Position numbers and translations under genes: made by a program. A stretch of 20,752 bases of DNA, taken from NCBI GenBank assembly GCA_964559435.1, contig CAZLHI010000049.1, positions 1 through 20,752 on the forward strand. Reading direction: 5' to 3'. Source of the stretch: Hebobacterum sp964559435. Its GTDB lineage: Bacteria; Armatimonadota; Hebobacteria; Hebobacterales; Hebobacteraceae. Below are positions 1 to 8,020 of the stretch, piece by piece (position 1 is the first letter of the stretch; each line of letters begins with the position of its first letter). The notes below the pieces were generated by a model. The model did no database searches and had not been told where the DNA came from. It was given only the letters and a program-made list of their open reading frames with translations.

Positions 1-66
1 CTGGTGCCTCCTCCCAGACAGCATCGGCAGGGCCTCGGGCCCCCAGCACAGCCGGAGGATTGGGCG

Positions 67-1497
67 ATGGAACTCACCGTTCTCACGGATGCACAGATCA
101 GGCGGCTGCACGACGCGTCGCTCCAGATCCTCAAAGAGGTCGGCGTGCAGGTGCCACACCCCGATGCGCGCAGCCGCTTCAGAGAGGCAGGCGCATCGGT
201 CGATGACGACAGCGAACGCGTGAAGATCCCCGAGGCGCTGGTGGAGCAGAGCCTCAACCGGGCCGGCAAGAGCTTCACCATCTACGGCCGCGATCGGGCG
301 AAGAGGGCCGTCTTCGGCGAGGGCAAACGAAACTACAACTCGATCTCCGGCGAGGCGCTGTGGATCGATGACCGGACGGGCGAGCGGCGCTACGCGTCAC
401 TGGCCGATGCCGGCACGGCCGCCCGGATGGCCGACGCGCTGCCCGACCTGACGATAGCGGGCGCGATGTGCGACCCGCATGAGCTCTCTCCCCAATACGG
501 CGGCCTCGCGGTGCTGGCCGAGATGCTGCGAAACACGACCAAGCCCATCGGAATCTGGTTCCACAACCGCACCGTATCCCGTTTCATCGTCGAGCTGATG
601 ATCGCGGTGGCCGGCGGCGAAGACGAGGCCCGCCGCTACCCGATAACCTATCCCTTCCTCGAACCGATCAGCCCTCTCCGCTTCCCCTTCGATGCCGTCG
701 ACGCGCTCTACGAGACGGCCCGGCTCAACCTCCCCGTTCCCATCGGGCCGATGGCCCAGACCGGCATGTCGGCCCCCGGCACGCTGGCCGGAACGCTGGC
801 GCAGGAGAATGCCGAGATTCTCGCCGGGGTGTGCATCGTGCAGCTCATCAGCCCGGGAGCACCCGTGTGCTATGGCGGCATCCCGCACGCCTTCGACATG
901 CGCACCACCCAGATGATCTTCGCCGGCCCGGAGCAGGCCCTCATGGCGATCACCATGACGCAGATGGGCAAGCACTACGGCCTCCCCGTGTACATCAACG
1001 TGGGCCTGACGGACAGCAAAGTGCCGGACGCTCAGGCGGGCATGGAGGCCGGCATCACGCTCATCTGCGGCGCGCTGGCGGGTGCCGACATCTTCGGCCA
1101 CCTGGGAATCTGTGGCGTGGATCAGGCCTCCTCTCTCGATATGCTGGTGATGCAGCACGAGCTGATCGGGTACGTCGAGCGGTTCCTGCGCGGGATCGAC
1201 TTCGAGGAGGAGAGACTGGGGCTCGATGTGATCGCCGAGGTCGGGCCGGGCGGCACGTTCATGGACCAGGAGCACACGGCCCTGCACTTCCGCAAGGAAT
1301 TGTGGTTTCCCCGGCTGCTCGACCGCCAGTTCTATGACGCCTGGCTGACCGGCGGCGCAACCACCATGGCGCAGCGATGCCGCGAGGAGAAGGAGCGGCT
1401 TCTCAAAGAGCACCGGCCCGAGCCGCTTCCGGATGACCTGGACAAGGAGATCGACCGCGTGCTGGCCGGGGCGCGCAAGGAACTCGGCGAGCAATAG
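67..1497 (+). CDS. MttB-family (trimethylamine methyltransferase-like) protein, non-pyrrolysine type
   Basis: The 476-aa product resembles the MttB superfamily of corrinoid-dependent methyltransferases, which move a methyl group from a quaternary or tertiary amine to a partner corrinoid protein in the cytoplasm. The C-terminal half carries family-like segments: PDAQAGMEAG, then GALAGADIFGHLG, LDVIAEVGPGG and the HTALHFRKELW block. The frame is open throughout with no in-frame TAG, so this is the pyrrolysine-lacking type. Members of that type with known function act on substrates such as glycine betaine, proline betaine or carnitine; the substrate here cannot be told. I chose ATG 67 because GGAGG (54-58) lies 8 nt upstream; the frame is also open from GTG 4. 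No corrinoid protein or reductive activator is visible, but the window begins just upstream. It converges with the next gene 48 bp away. Confidence 0.85.
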   Translation: MELTVLTDAQIRRLHDASLQILKEVGVQVPHPDARSRFREAGASVDDDSERVKIPEALVEQSLNRAGKSFTIYGRDRAKRAVFGEGKRNYNSISGEALWIDDRTGERRYASLADAGTAARMADALPDLTIAGAMCDPHELSPQYGGLAVLAEMLRNTTKPIGIWFHNRTVSRFIVELMIAVAGGEDEARRYPITYPFLEPISPLRFPFDAVDALYETARLNLPVPIGPMAQTGMSAPGTLAGTLAQENAEILAGVCIVQLISPGAPVCYGGIPHAFDMRTTQMIFAGPEQALMAITMTQMGKHYGLPVYINVGLTDSKVPDAQAGMEAGITLICGALAGADIFGHLGICGVDQASSLDMLVMQHELIGYVERFLRGIDFEEERLGLDVIAEVGPGGTFMDQEHTALHFRKELWFPRLLDRQFYDAWLTGGATTMAQRCREEKERLLKEHRPEPLPDDLDKEIDRVLAGARKELGEQ

Positions 1498-1545
1498 TAC
1501 CCACCACCCCGCCACACGCACGCAGAGGTCGGCGCCCCACCCCTG

Positions 1546-2106
1546 CTAGGCAGCGCCCAGCGATAGCTCAGTCGTATTTCCTTCGAAGGCCGCGCCGACG
1601 GTTGCCACGCCCGGCGCGATCTCTGGTGGGAGCGTACCGCGGTACCGTCGGTTGTACTCGGCCAGCGTGACTCCGGCTCTCTCCGCCAGCCAATCGCGCC
1701 CCGCCGGATAGACCTCCGGCGGGGCCTCGGATACTCGACGCCATTCGCCGGATACCATCTGGCTGATGACGACGCGGCCGACTGCGGCATCGAGCGAGAT
1801 GCGCATGGCATCTGCGCCGTGCTCCGAGGCCTGGCCCAGGATCGCTTGGATCATGCCCCGGAGCGCTCGCTCGACGGCCGCCCTGCGGTCCGCGGGGCTC
1901 TGTACGAACTTCATCGCGTACCAGCCCTGCCGGATCTCGACCAGGTCGTACCCGTACTCCGACAAGAAGGACCGCACAGCTTCTTCGGACCGCGCCTCCA
2001 TCTGCCCCGGCATCTCCCGCCCGAGCGCATCCCTCAGCGTGAAGGTGAAGAAGTGCATGCCCTCCCTCGGCTTGATGTCGAGCTGCGTATCGGCCTCACC
2101 TGCCAT
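1546..2106 (-). CDS. Small protein with GspF-N-like and GspE-N-like segments, function unknown
   Basis: The 186-aa soluble protein has no signal peptide or membrane segment. Residues 17-58 (FTFTLRDALGREMPGQMEA, then SEEAVRSFLSEYGYDLVEI) look like the N-terminal repeat of PilC/GspF pilus platform proteins, where a short beta hairpin is followed by a helix and 'GY.v..i'. Residues 85-129 (GADAMRISL, then VVISQMVSGEWRRV) resemble the region of GspE/PilB ATPases before the Walker motifs, usually written 'ASDIHIEP...vrYRiDG'. No Walker A or ATPase domain follows, so it is not an assembly ATPase. Family membership is inferred by eye and no specific function is assigned. ATG 2106 is preceded by GGGAG at a suitable distance. 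The gene is convergent with the MttB-like gene and divergent from the PDZ gene. Confidence 0.75.
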   Translation of the reverse strand: MAGEADTQLDIKPREGMHFFTFTLRDALGREMPGQMEARSEEAVRSFLSEYGYDLVEIRQGWYAMKFVQSPADRRAAVERALRGMIQAILGQASEHGADAMRISLDAAVGRVVISQMVSGEWRRVSEAPPEVYPAGRDWLAERAGVTLAEYNRRYRGTLPPEIAPGVATVGAAFEGNTTELSLGAA

Positions 2107-2413
2107 CGTGCCGCTCCCATTTCTGCGGACCTGCAGTTATTCTCCATCAAACCCGGAATTGGCTTCGGCCGCCCTCGTTCCCTCTCCCACTTAGCCCGGC
2201 CTTGTCTCGCAAGGCACACGGCGACCATCCGGCGGCCGGCACAGAATGGGCCGACCGAATCCATGTCCGCTGCCGCGTGCGACATCGGCACGCGCCCCCG
2301 CGAGGGAACTCCGCAAGGCCAGAGAACGATCAATATCGAAAGATGAGCAGAGTGGGCCCGGCCGCTGGCTTGCGGCATGGGAAGCCCGAATCCATTCTGA
2401 TATGGAGGCAGAC
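2107..2413. other. Divergent intergenic region, no gene seen
   Basis: This 307-bp spacer separates the minus-strand GspF/GspE-like gene from the plus-strand PDZ gene and should hold both promoters. I see one short perfect hairpin (GCCTTG 2199-2204, CAAGGC 2210-2215, 5-nt loop). I see no convincing -10/-35 pair, RNA gene or conserved ORF. The plus-strand frame is open from ATG 2246, but the stretch before 2414 has no protein-like features. Confidence 0.5.
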
Positions 2414-3157
2414 GTGACCCCTAGGCTGCGTCGGCTGGTCGTGACCGCAGTCGTCGTGCTCGGCGGCTACGGCGCTATTTCAGTGGTCTACCCAGGAACC
2501 CGGCCCTGGCGGACGGCCGCGGTACCGGGGAAAACAGCTTCCGGCGACCGCGCTGCAGAGCGCATCCCACCTCCGACCCAGTTCCAAGAGAAACCGGCCA
2601 CGGTAGAGGAACCGGCCACCACACAGAAACCGGCCGCCAGAGACAAACCGGCCACTGCAGAGAAGCCGGCCGCCACAGACAAGCCGGCCACTCCGGAGAA
2701 GCCGGCCGCCACAGAGAAGCCGACCACCCCAGAGAGACCCACCACCATAGAAGAAACGGTCACCGCAGAGAATCCCTCCGCCACAGAGATATCGGCCACC
2801 ATCTTGATCCCGCCGGCCGATGAAGTCGGCCCCGTCGGGCGCTGCCCTAAGAAAGGCATGGAGACCATCCTCGGTGTCACGATCTCGCAGCCACACGGCC
2901 TTTGCATCGGCAGCGTCGTGCCCGACGGCCCGGCCGCCAAGGCCGGAATCAAGCCGGGCGACCGGCTGGGACAGCCGTCCGACTGCCCTCGCAGCACGAT
3001 AGATCGGTTTCTTCCGGGAGACGAGGCCCGCGAGGTGCGTGTGACGATTCGCCGCTCGAAGCAGCAAGAGCCTGACGGCCGACCGAACCCCGAGCCGGGG
3101 AGCGGTGCCGGCGACCAAGGGGCTGAAGCTCCACCAAGCGGCGAGCCATCGCCCTGA
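2414..3157 (+). CDS. Membrane-anchored PDZ-domain protein with Pro/Lys/Thr-rich hexapeptide repeats
   Basis: The 247-aa product has a short basic N-terminus, one hydrophobic segment at about residues 8-25 (LVVTAVVVLGGYGAISVVYP), a low-complexity linker, and a PDZ-like domain at about 148-214 (ILGVTISQ, GSVVPDGPAAKAGIKPGDRL, VRVTIRR). The layout predicts an inner-membrane anchor with the PDZ domain held in the periplasm by an extended linker. The linker is twelve six-residue units (59-130), mostly of the form E-K-P-A-T/A-x. The PDZ fold is somewhat degenerate: after GDRL the usual 'vNG..V' segment is replaced by GQPSDCPRST. No protease domain is present, so a scaffold or envelope-binding role is a guess. 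GTG 2414 was chosen because GGAGG (2404-2408) lies 5 nt upstream; ATG 2402, in frame, is an alternative. Confidence 0.7.
   Translation: MTPRLRRLVVTAVVVLGGYGAISVVYPGTRPWRTAAVPGKTASGDRAAERIPPPTQFQEKPATVEEPATTQKPAARDKPATAEKPAATDKPATPEKPAATEKPTTPERPTTIEETVTAENPSATEISATILIPPADEVGPVGRCPKKGMETILGVTISQPHGLCIGSVVPDGPAAKAGIKPGDRLGQPSDCPRSTIDRFLPGDEAREVRVTIRRSKQQEPDGRPNPEPGSGAGDQGAEAPPSGEPSP
2588..2803 (+). repeat. 18-bp coding minisatellite, 12 units
   Basis: Twelve consecutive 18-bp units lie in phase with the PDZ gene. A typical unit is GAGAAGCCGGCCGCCACA, giving E-K-P-A-A-T. Units 4-8 are the closest to one another and the last four are more diverged (for example GAGATATCGGCCACCATC), as expected for an array that expands in its centre. 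Unit length is a multiple of three, so copy-number change would lengthen or shorten the periplasmic linker without a frameshift. Confidence 0.9.
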
Positions 3158-3227
3158 CACGGATCATCGACAGGGCGGTGCCGAGCCGCTCATCGCCAGG
3201 TGGAAGCGGCAAGGAGACGGCAGCACC

Positions 3228-4073
3228 GTGGACAGGAGACCACTGGGCAAGACCGGGGAGCAGCTTTCCATCCTCGGCCTCGGCGGCATCGTTGTGTCCA
3301 AGCTCGAGCAGTCCGAAGCGGATAGGATCGTCGCTGAGGCCATAGATCGCGGCGTGAACTACTTCGATGTCGGCCCGAGCTACGGGAATGCTGAGGAGCG
3401 GCTCGGGCCCGCGCTCGAAGCATACCGCAAGGATGTGTTTCTGGCCTGCAAGACCGGCGAACGCGACAGGGAGGCGTCGGCCAAGGGCCTGGAAGAGTCG
3501 CTGCGGCGGCTGCGCACCGATCACGTTGACCTCTATCAGCTCCACGGCCTGATGAACCTCGAAGATGTGGAGCAGGTCCTCGGCCCCGGTGGGGCGATCG
3601 AAACGTTCGAGTCGGCGAGGCGCGACGGGAAAGCGAGGTTCCTGGGCTTCAGCGCCCACTCCGAGGAGGCGGCAGCGGCCGCGCTCGAACGTTACCCCTT
3701 CGACTCGGTCCTTTTCCCGTTCAACTTCGTCTGCTGGTTCAAGGGGTGGGGCCCACAGGTCATGGAGGCGGCGAAGAAGCGCGGGGCCGGCAGGCTGGCG
3801 CTGAAGTCCGTCGCCCGCACCTTTTGGCCTGAGGATGGGCGGAAATACGACAAGTGCTGGTACGAGCCATACGAGGAGCCGAAGAAGGCGGCGCTGGCCT
3901 ATCGCTGGACGCTGTCGCAGGAGGTGACGGCGGCCGTGGCGCCGGGCCACGACGGGCTCTTCCCGATGATGCTCGACCTGGCCGAGGATTTCCGACCCAT
4001 TACACCGGATGAAGAGAAGCGGCTTCGGCAGATGGCCGAGCCGCTCACGCCGATCTTCCCGCAGACCGAGTAG
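3228..4073 (+). CDS. Aldo/keto reductase
   Basis: The 281-aa cytoplasmic protein is a member of the NADPH-dependent aldo/keto reductase superfamily. It begins RRPLGKTGEQLSILGLGG, the usual first strand and turn of the barrel. All four catalytic residues can be placed: Asp47 and Tyr52 in NYFDVGPSYGNAEERLG, Lys75 in FLACKT, and His106 in DLYQLHGL. The GFSAHS segment is also typical. The length is at the short end for the family. GTG 3228 was chosen because AAGGAG (3211-3216) precedes it at 11 nt and the conserved sequence starts two residues later; the open frame upstream overlaps the PDZ gene and looks non-coding. Substrate is not predictable. It lies 70 bp after the PDZ gene and just before an assembly gap. 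Confidence 0.9.
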   Translation: MDRRPLGKTGEQLSILGLGGIVVSKLEQSEADRIVAEAIDRGVNYFDVGPSYGNAEERLGPALEAYRKDVFLACKTGERDREASAKGLEESLRRLRTDHVDLYQLHGLMNLEDVEQVLGPGGAIETFESARRDGKARFLGFSAHSEEAAAAALERYPFDSVLFPFNFVCWFKGWGPQVMEAAKKRGAGRLALKSVARTFWPEDGRKYDKCWYEPYEEPKKAALAYRWTLSQEVTAAVAPGHDGLFPMMLDLAEDFRPITPDEEKRLRQMAEPLTPIFPQTE

Positions 4074-4078
4074 CGTAC

Positions 4079-4169
4079 TTCGCCTCACGGGAGAGTCGAG
4101 GTCCCCGGGCGGGGNNNNNNNNNNCCGCCCCGCGGCGCGTTAGAGAGGCGCGTTTCCCGAGGAGGCGAA
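4079..4169. repeat. Imperfect inverted repeat enclosing the assembly gap
   Basis: TTCGCCTC (4079-4086) with GGGA (4089-4092) on the left matches TCCC (4155-4158) with GAGGCGAA (4162-4169) on the right as an inverted repeat. Nearer the gap, GCGGGG (4109-4114) faces CCCCGC (4128-4133). The unresolved bases therefore sit near the centre of a GC-rich palindrome between the aldo/keto reductase and the glycoside hydrolase. Confidence 0.6.
4115..4124. other. Assembly gap (10 Ns)
   Basis: Ten unknown bases mark a scaffold join. The true length is not known, and linkage between the two sides rests on the assembler. Both flanking genes are complete, so no coding sequence is visibly broken. Confidence 0.99.
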
Positions 4170-4217
4170 TAGCAGGCAAGGCGAGGCCAGCCCAAGACGG
4201 CAATCGGAGGCATTCCC

Positions 4218-7214
4218 GTGACAGACCGCGAGCTGAAGCAGCGGTTCCGGCGCCCGAGCAGCGAGTGGCGGGGCGCGCCCTTCTGGTCGTGGAACGACGA
4301 TCTCGATCCAAAGGAAATCCGTCGGCAGATTCGCCAGATGAAGCGCGCCGGCCTAGGCGGGTTCTTCATGCACAGCCGCAGCGGCCTCATCACCCCCTAC
4401 ATGAGCGAGCGCTGGATGGAGTGCATTGCGGCCGCGGTGGATGAGGCGAAGAAGCAGGGCATGCAGGCCTGGCTCTACGATGAGGACCGCTGGCCGAGCG
4501 GCTTCGGCGGCGGCCTGGTCGTGGGCAGAGACCCCGACTTCGCCGGCAAGTACCTCGAATTGGTCGCACACGGGCAGCAAGGCGAGTACCGCTTCGCCGT
4601 CCGGCGCGAGGATGGGCAGGTTGTGTCCTATCGCCGTCTCTCCGCTCGAAGGCGGCCGGGACGAGGAGAGGAGCTGCAGGCGTTCCGCGTGTGCTCCGCC
4701 TCACCCTCCGCTTGGTTCAACGGGCGGCCCTATGCCGACAACATGAACCCGAAGGCGGTGCGCGCCTTCATCGCGGCCTGCTACGAACCATACCGGAAGC
4801 GCTTCGCGAGCGAGTTCGGCAAGACCATCCCCGGCATCTTCACCGATGAGCCCAACGTTGACAGCAGCCACGCCGGCCGGCCCACGGCCCACGTCCCGTG
4901 GACACCGCGCATGGCGGCCGAGTTCCGGCGGCGGCGCGGCTATGATCTGATGGCCCGCCTGCCGGAGCTGTTCTCGGCGCATCAGCGATTCGCGAAGACG
5001 CGGCACGACTTCTGGCGCACGGTGACGGAGCTCTTCGCCGAGGCCTACTGCAAGCAGCTCGGCCAGTGGTGCGAGAAGAACGGGCTCGAACTCACCGGCC
5101 ATATGCTCTGTGAGCAGGAGTTCGAGGGGGCGATCCCGGTGGGCGGAGCGGCCATGCCGAGCCTCGCCTACATGCAGCGCCCCGGCATCGACATTCTGAC
5201 AGAGCAGACCCGCGAGACGCTGACCTGCAAGCAGGCCTCCAGCATCGCCCATCAGTTCGGCCGGAAGCGCACCCTCAGCGAAACCTACGGCACCTCCGGC
5301 TGGCACTTCACTTTCGAGGCGCAGAAGTGGTCCGGCGACTGGCAGGTCGCGCTCGGTATCAACACTCGCTGCCAGCACCTCACGCCGTACTCCCTCCGCG
5401 GGATGCGAAAGCGCGACTACCCGCCGACCTTCTTCTACCATCAGCCTTGGTGGCAGTACTTCCCCGTGGTCGAGGATTACTTCGCGCGGGCCTGCCTCTT
5501 CACCACGGTCGGCACGCCGGTGCGCGACGTGTTGCTTCTGCACAACATCTCATCGGGCTGGGCCGCCGCCCCGGAGGACCGGAAGCCATGGGGGGATCGC
5601 CTGAATCGGCTAGCGGAAGATCTGCTGGCCCTGCACTACGACTTCGACCTCGGCGACGAGCTCGTCATGGCCCAGCACGGCTCCGTGAAGGGCCGGCGGC
5701 TCGTGATCGGCAAGGCCTCCTACAAGCTCGTCGTCGTGCCCGAGTGCACGACCTTGCTCGGATCAACGGTTGATCTGCTCTGGCGCTTCTGCGCTGCCGG
5801 CGGGAAGGTGATCGTGATGCGGCTCTTTCCGGCCGGGATCGACGGCGTCGTCGACGATATGGCGGTGCAGTTTTTCCTCCTCCACGACAACGTGACGCGC
5901 ATCAGCCCCACCCGGGCTGAGCTCGAGGACGCGCTGCGCGCCCTGCTGCCGCGGCGCATCTCCATCAGGGGCGAGAGCAGGCGCGAGGTCGCGCCCGTGA
6001 TCTACATGGAACGGCAGCACCGGGGCGCGAAGTACGTCTTCCTGGCGAACCGCGACCGCGAGTCCGCGCACCGACTGACGGTCGGACTCGCCGGCGAGGG
6101 CGGAGTCGAGCGCTGGGATCTGGAGACCGGGAAGACGGAGGCGATGCCCGTCCGGACCGCAGGCGGCAGCACGGTCCTCGAGCTGGACCTCGCACCCTCC
6201 GGCTCGGCGGCGCTCGTGCTCGACCCGAGGCGGCGCCCCTCCCGCCGACGGCCGCGGCGAGCCGAGGTCGTGAAGGAGATCGCGCTCAGGGATGAGTGGG
6301 CGGTCCGGCGGTCGCGGGAGAACAGCCTCCCACTGGATCGATGTCAGTGGCGCTTCGCAGGGGGCGAGTGGTCTCTGGAGGCGCCGGTGTTCTTCGCGCA
6401 GGGCGAACTGCGGAAACAGGTGGGGCTTCGCAGCATAGCGACCGACTCCATCGAGCAGCCGTGGGTGCGGTATGCGAAGCCGAGCCCGGTCGCCCCCCGC
6501 GCGGTCGAGCTCTGCTTTGGGTTCCACGTGAGCCAGCTTCCGCCCAATGGCATCGACCTCGTGATCGAGTCGGCCGAGCTGTTCGAGATCACGGTGAACG
6601 GTGCGGCCGTTCCGAATCGCGCGAAGGGCTGGTGGCTGGACAAGAGCATGGATCGCGTGCCGCTGGCCCACGTGCGGCGAGGCGAGAACGAGCTCGTGCT
6701 GCGGTGCGAGTACCGCGACGCCCCGGAATACGAGCTCGAAGAGTGCTACCTCATCGGCGACTTCGGCGTGGACGCCGACACCGCCGCCATCGTGCGCGAG
6801 CCAGCGACGATCCGCGCAGGCGACTGGTGCCGCCAGGGCTACCCCTACCACGCGGGCAACCTGATCTACGGGCAGGACGTGACCCTCCAGCTCCGCAAGG
6901 GCGAGCGCGCCGTGCTGAGGATCGGCCCCCACTTCGGTGCCTGCATCGCCGTCCACGTGAACGGCGCGCTCGCCGGCGTCCGCGGCTGGGCGCCGTACGA
7001 GGTGGACGTCACCTCGAAGCTCAAGCCCGGCCGCAACCGGATCGAGATCGAGGTCTGCGGCAGCCCGCGGAACCTCCTCGGCCCCAACTACTACGCGGAG
7101 AAACGCCCCGCGTGGACCGGGCCTGGGCAGTTCGTGGAATGGGACGGGATCGAGATACCGAACCTTGTGCCATATGGACTGTTCGGCGAGGTGACGATCG
7201 CGGTACTCCGCTGA
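4218..7214 (+). CDS. GH106-like glycoside hydrolase (alpha-L-rhamnosidase-type)
   Basis: The 998-aa product resembles the GH106 family, whose characterised members are alpha-L-rhamnosidases. The start APFWSWNDDLDP (20-31) and the barrel segments KRAGLGGFFMHSRSGL and AWLYDEDRWPSGFGGG (84-98) are typical. Candidate catalytic acids are Glu211 in GIFTDEPN and Glu355 in TLSETYGTSGW, which are the conserved acidic motifs I can see; they are not assigned by alignment. The C-terminal third contains beta-sandwich carbohydrate-binding-like segments (for example FHVSQLPPNGIDLVIESAEL and VHVNGALAGVRGWAPYEVDV). No signal peptide is seen, so the enzyme is probably cytoplasmic and would act on imported oligosaccharides. 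GTG 4218 has GGAGG (4206-4210) 7 nt upstream. It converges with wrbA 19 bp away. Rhamnosidase activity is inferred from the family only. Confidence 0.8.
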   Translation: MTDRELKQRFRRPSSEWRGAPFWSWNDDLDPKEIRRQIRQMKRAGLGGFFMHSRSGLITPYMSERWMECIAAAVDEAKKQGMQAWLYDEDRWPSGFGGGLVVGRDPDFAGKYLELVAHGQQGEYRFAVRREDGQVVSYRRLSARRRPGRGEELQAFRVCSASPSAWFNGRPYADNMNPKAVRAFIAACYEPYRKRFASEFGKTIPGIFTDEPNVDSSHAGRPTAHVPWTPRMAAEFRRRRGYDLMARLPELFSAHQRFAKTRHDFWRTVTELFAEAYCKQLGQWCEKNGLELTGHMLCEQEFEGAIPVGGAAMPSLAYMQRPGIDILTEQTRETLTCKQASSIAHQFGRKRTLSETYGTSGWHFTFEAQKWSGDWQVALGINTRCQHLTPYSLRGMRKRDYPPTFFYHQPWWQYFPVVEDYFARACLFTTVGTPVRDVLLLHNISSGWAAAPEDRKPWGDRLNRLAEDLLALHYDFDLGDELVMAQHGSVKGRRLVIGKASYKLVVVPECTTLLGSTVDLLWRFCAAGGKVIVMRLFPAGIDGVVDDMAVQFFLLHDNVTRISPTRAELEDALRALLPRRISIRGESRREVAPVIYMERQHRGAKYVFLANRDRESAHRLTVGLAGEGGVERWDLETGKTEAMPVRTAGGSTVLELDLAPSGSAALVLDPRRRPSRRRPRRAEVVKEIALRDEWAVRRSRENSLPLDRCQWRFAGGEWSLEAPVFFAQGELRKQVGLRSIATDSIEQPWVRYAKPSPVAPRAVELCFGFHVSQLPPNGIDLVIESAELFEITVNGAAVPNRAKGWWLDKSMDRVPLAHVRRGENELVLRCEYRDAPEYELEECYLIGDFGVDADTAAIVREPATIRAGDWCRQGYPYHAGNLIYGQDVTLQLRKGERAVLRIGPHFGACIAVHVNGALAGVRGWAPYEVDVTSKLKPGRNRIEIEVCGSPRNLLGPNYYAEKRPAWTGPGQFVEWDGIEIPNLVPYGLFGEVTIAVLR

Positions 7215-7233
7215 CCGCGCGCCGGCGCTTGGC

Positions 7234-7839
7234 CTAGGAGGCCAGCTTCGCAGCCACCTCCGCCACCCGCTTGCCAAGGGCGCGGCAGATGACGGCCTCC
7301 TCCTCGGTTATCGGAGCCGTCGGGGGATGGCCGGATACGTGGGTCGGTCCGTAGGGCGTGCCCCCGCTTTGTGTTGTGACCAGCTCCTGTACACTGTATG
7401 GCACGCCCACGATGATCATGCCGTGGTGGATGAAGGTGAGCATATTCGCGACGAGGGTCGTCTCCTGCCCGCCGTGTATGCTCGCGGTCGAGCAGAAGAG
7501 GCCGACCGGCTTGCCTATGAGCTTGCCCTCCATCCACAGGGAGCCGGTCTGATCCCAGAAGTTGCGCATCTGGGCAGCCATGTTCCCGAAGCGAGTCGGT
7601 GTGCCCACGATGATACCGTCGTAGTCGGCCAGCTCGTCGGCCTCGGCGACCGGCACTGCTGCCTGTTCCTGCTTCGCCTTGCGGATTGCGTCGTTGCCCT
7701 CGATGGCCTCGGCCGGCATCAGCTCCGGCACGGTATTGATCTCCACATCGGCCCCGGCCTCCCTGGCCCCCTCCGCGACCAGTTCGGCCATGCGGTACGT
7801 GTTCCCCGTCATGCTGTAGTAGAGCACGAGGATCTTCAC
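7234..7839 (-). CDS. wrbA: NAD(P)H:quinone oxidoreductase, WrbA type
   Basis: The 201-aa flavodoxin-like protein matches WrbA, a cytoplasmic FMN enzyme that reduces quinones by two electrons and so avoids semiquinone radicals. The FMN phosphate loop is YYSMTGNT (7-14). The WrbA signatures GTPTRFGNM (79-87), FWDQTGSLW and GGQETT (123-128) are present, as is the C-terminal GTPYGPTHVSG that helps cover the flavin. Length agrees with the family (about 200 aa). The start is GTG 7839, preceded by a strong AAGGAGGGG. It lies downstream of thrS on the same strand, about 180 bp away and behind a terminator-like hairpin, so it probably has its own promoter. Confidence 0.95.
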   Translation of the reverse strand: MKILVLYYSMTGNTYRMAELVAEGAREAGADVEINTVPELMPAEAIEGNDAIRKAKQEQAAVPVAEADELADYDGIIVGTPTRFGNMAAQMRNFWDQTGSLWMEGKLIGKPVGLFCSTASIHGGQETTLVANMLTFIHHGMIIVGVPYSVQELVTTQSGGTPYGPTHVSGHPPTAPITEEEAVICRALGKRVAEVAAKLAS

Positions 7840-7966
7840 CTTGCCCCTCCTTCCGTCGGCTCATCGTCCGCACAGTCGTTCTCTCATCACTGGCAGAACC
7901 TTGTCCTCAAGAGGGCCGCCTTGTTCGCCGAATCGACAAGCCGTAACACCCTCCACCGGCCACAGG

Positions 7967-7997
7967 GAAGGCGCGGGGCACAATGCTCCGCGCCTTC
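7967..7997 (-). terminator. Terminator-like hairpin after thrS
   Basis: GAAGGCGCGGGGCA (7967-7980) and TGCTCCGCGCCTTC (7984-7997) form a 14-bp stem with one G-U pair and a 3-nt loop. It lies about 23 nt past the thrS stop. There is no U-tract on the exit side, so it is either a non-canonical terminator or an RNA-stabilising 3' end. Confidence 0.6.
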
Positions 7998-8020
7998 GGC
8001 ACTTGGGTCGAGTTTCCGGC

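Noticed and set aside
397..1521. Long minus-strand open frame (374 aa) opposite the MttB-like gene
   Set aside because: Its translation is His/Arg/Gly-rich with no family features and it is the antisense shadow of a well-supported gene in GC-rich DNA.
2480..3160. Minus-strand frame with GGRLLCGGRFL-type repeats
   Set aside because: The repeats are the antisense of the coding minisatellite in the PDZ gene.
5763..7277. 504-aa minus-strand frame opposite the glycoside hydrolase
   Set aside because: Arg/His-rich shadow of a conserved gene, without a start context or family signature.
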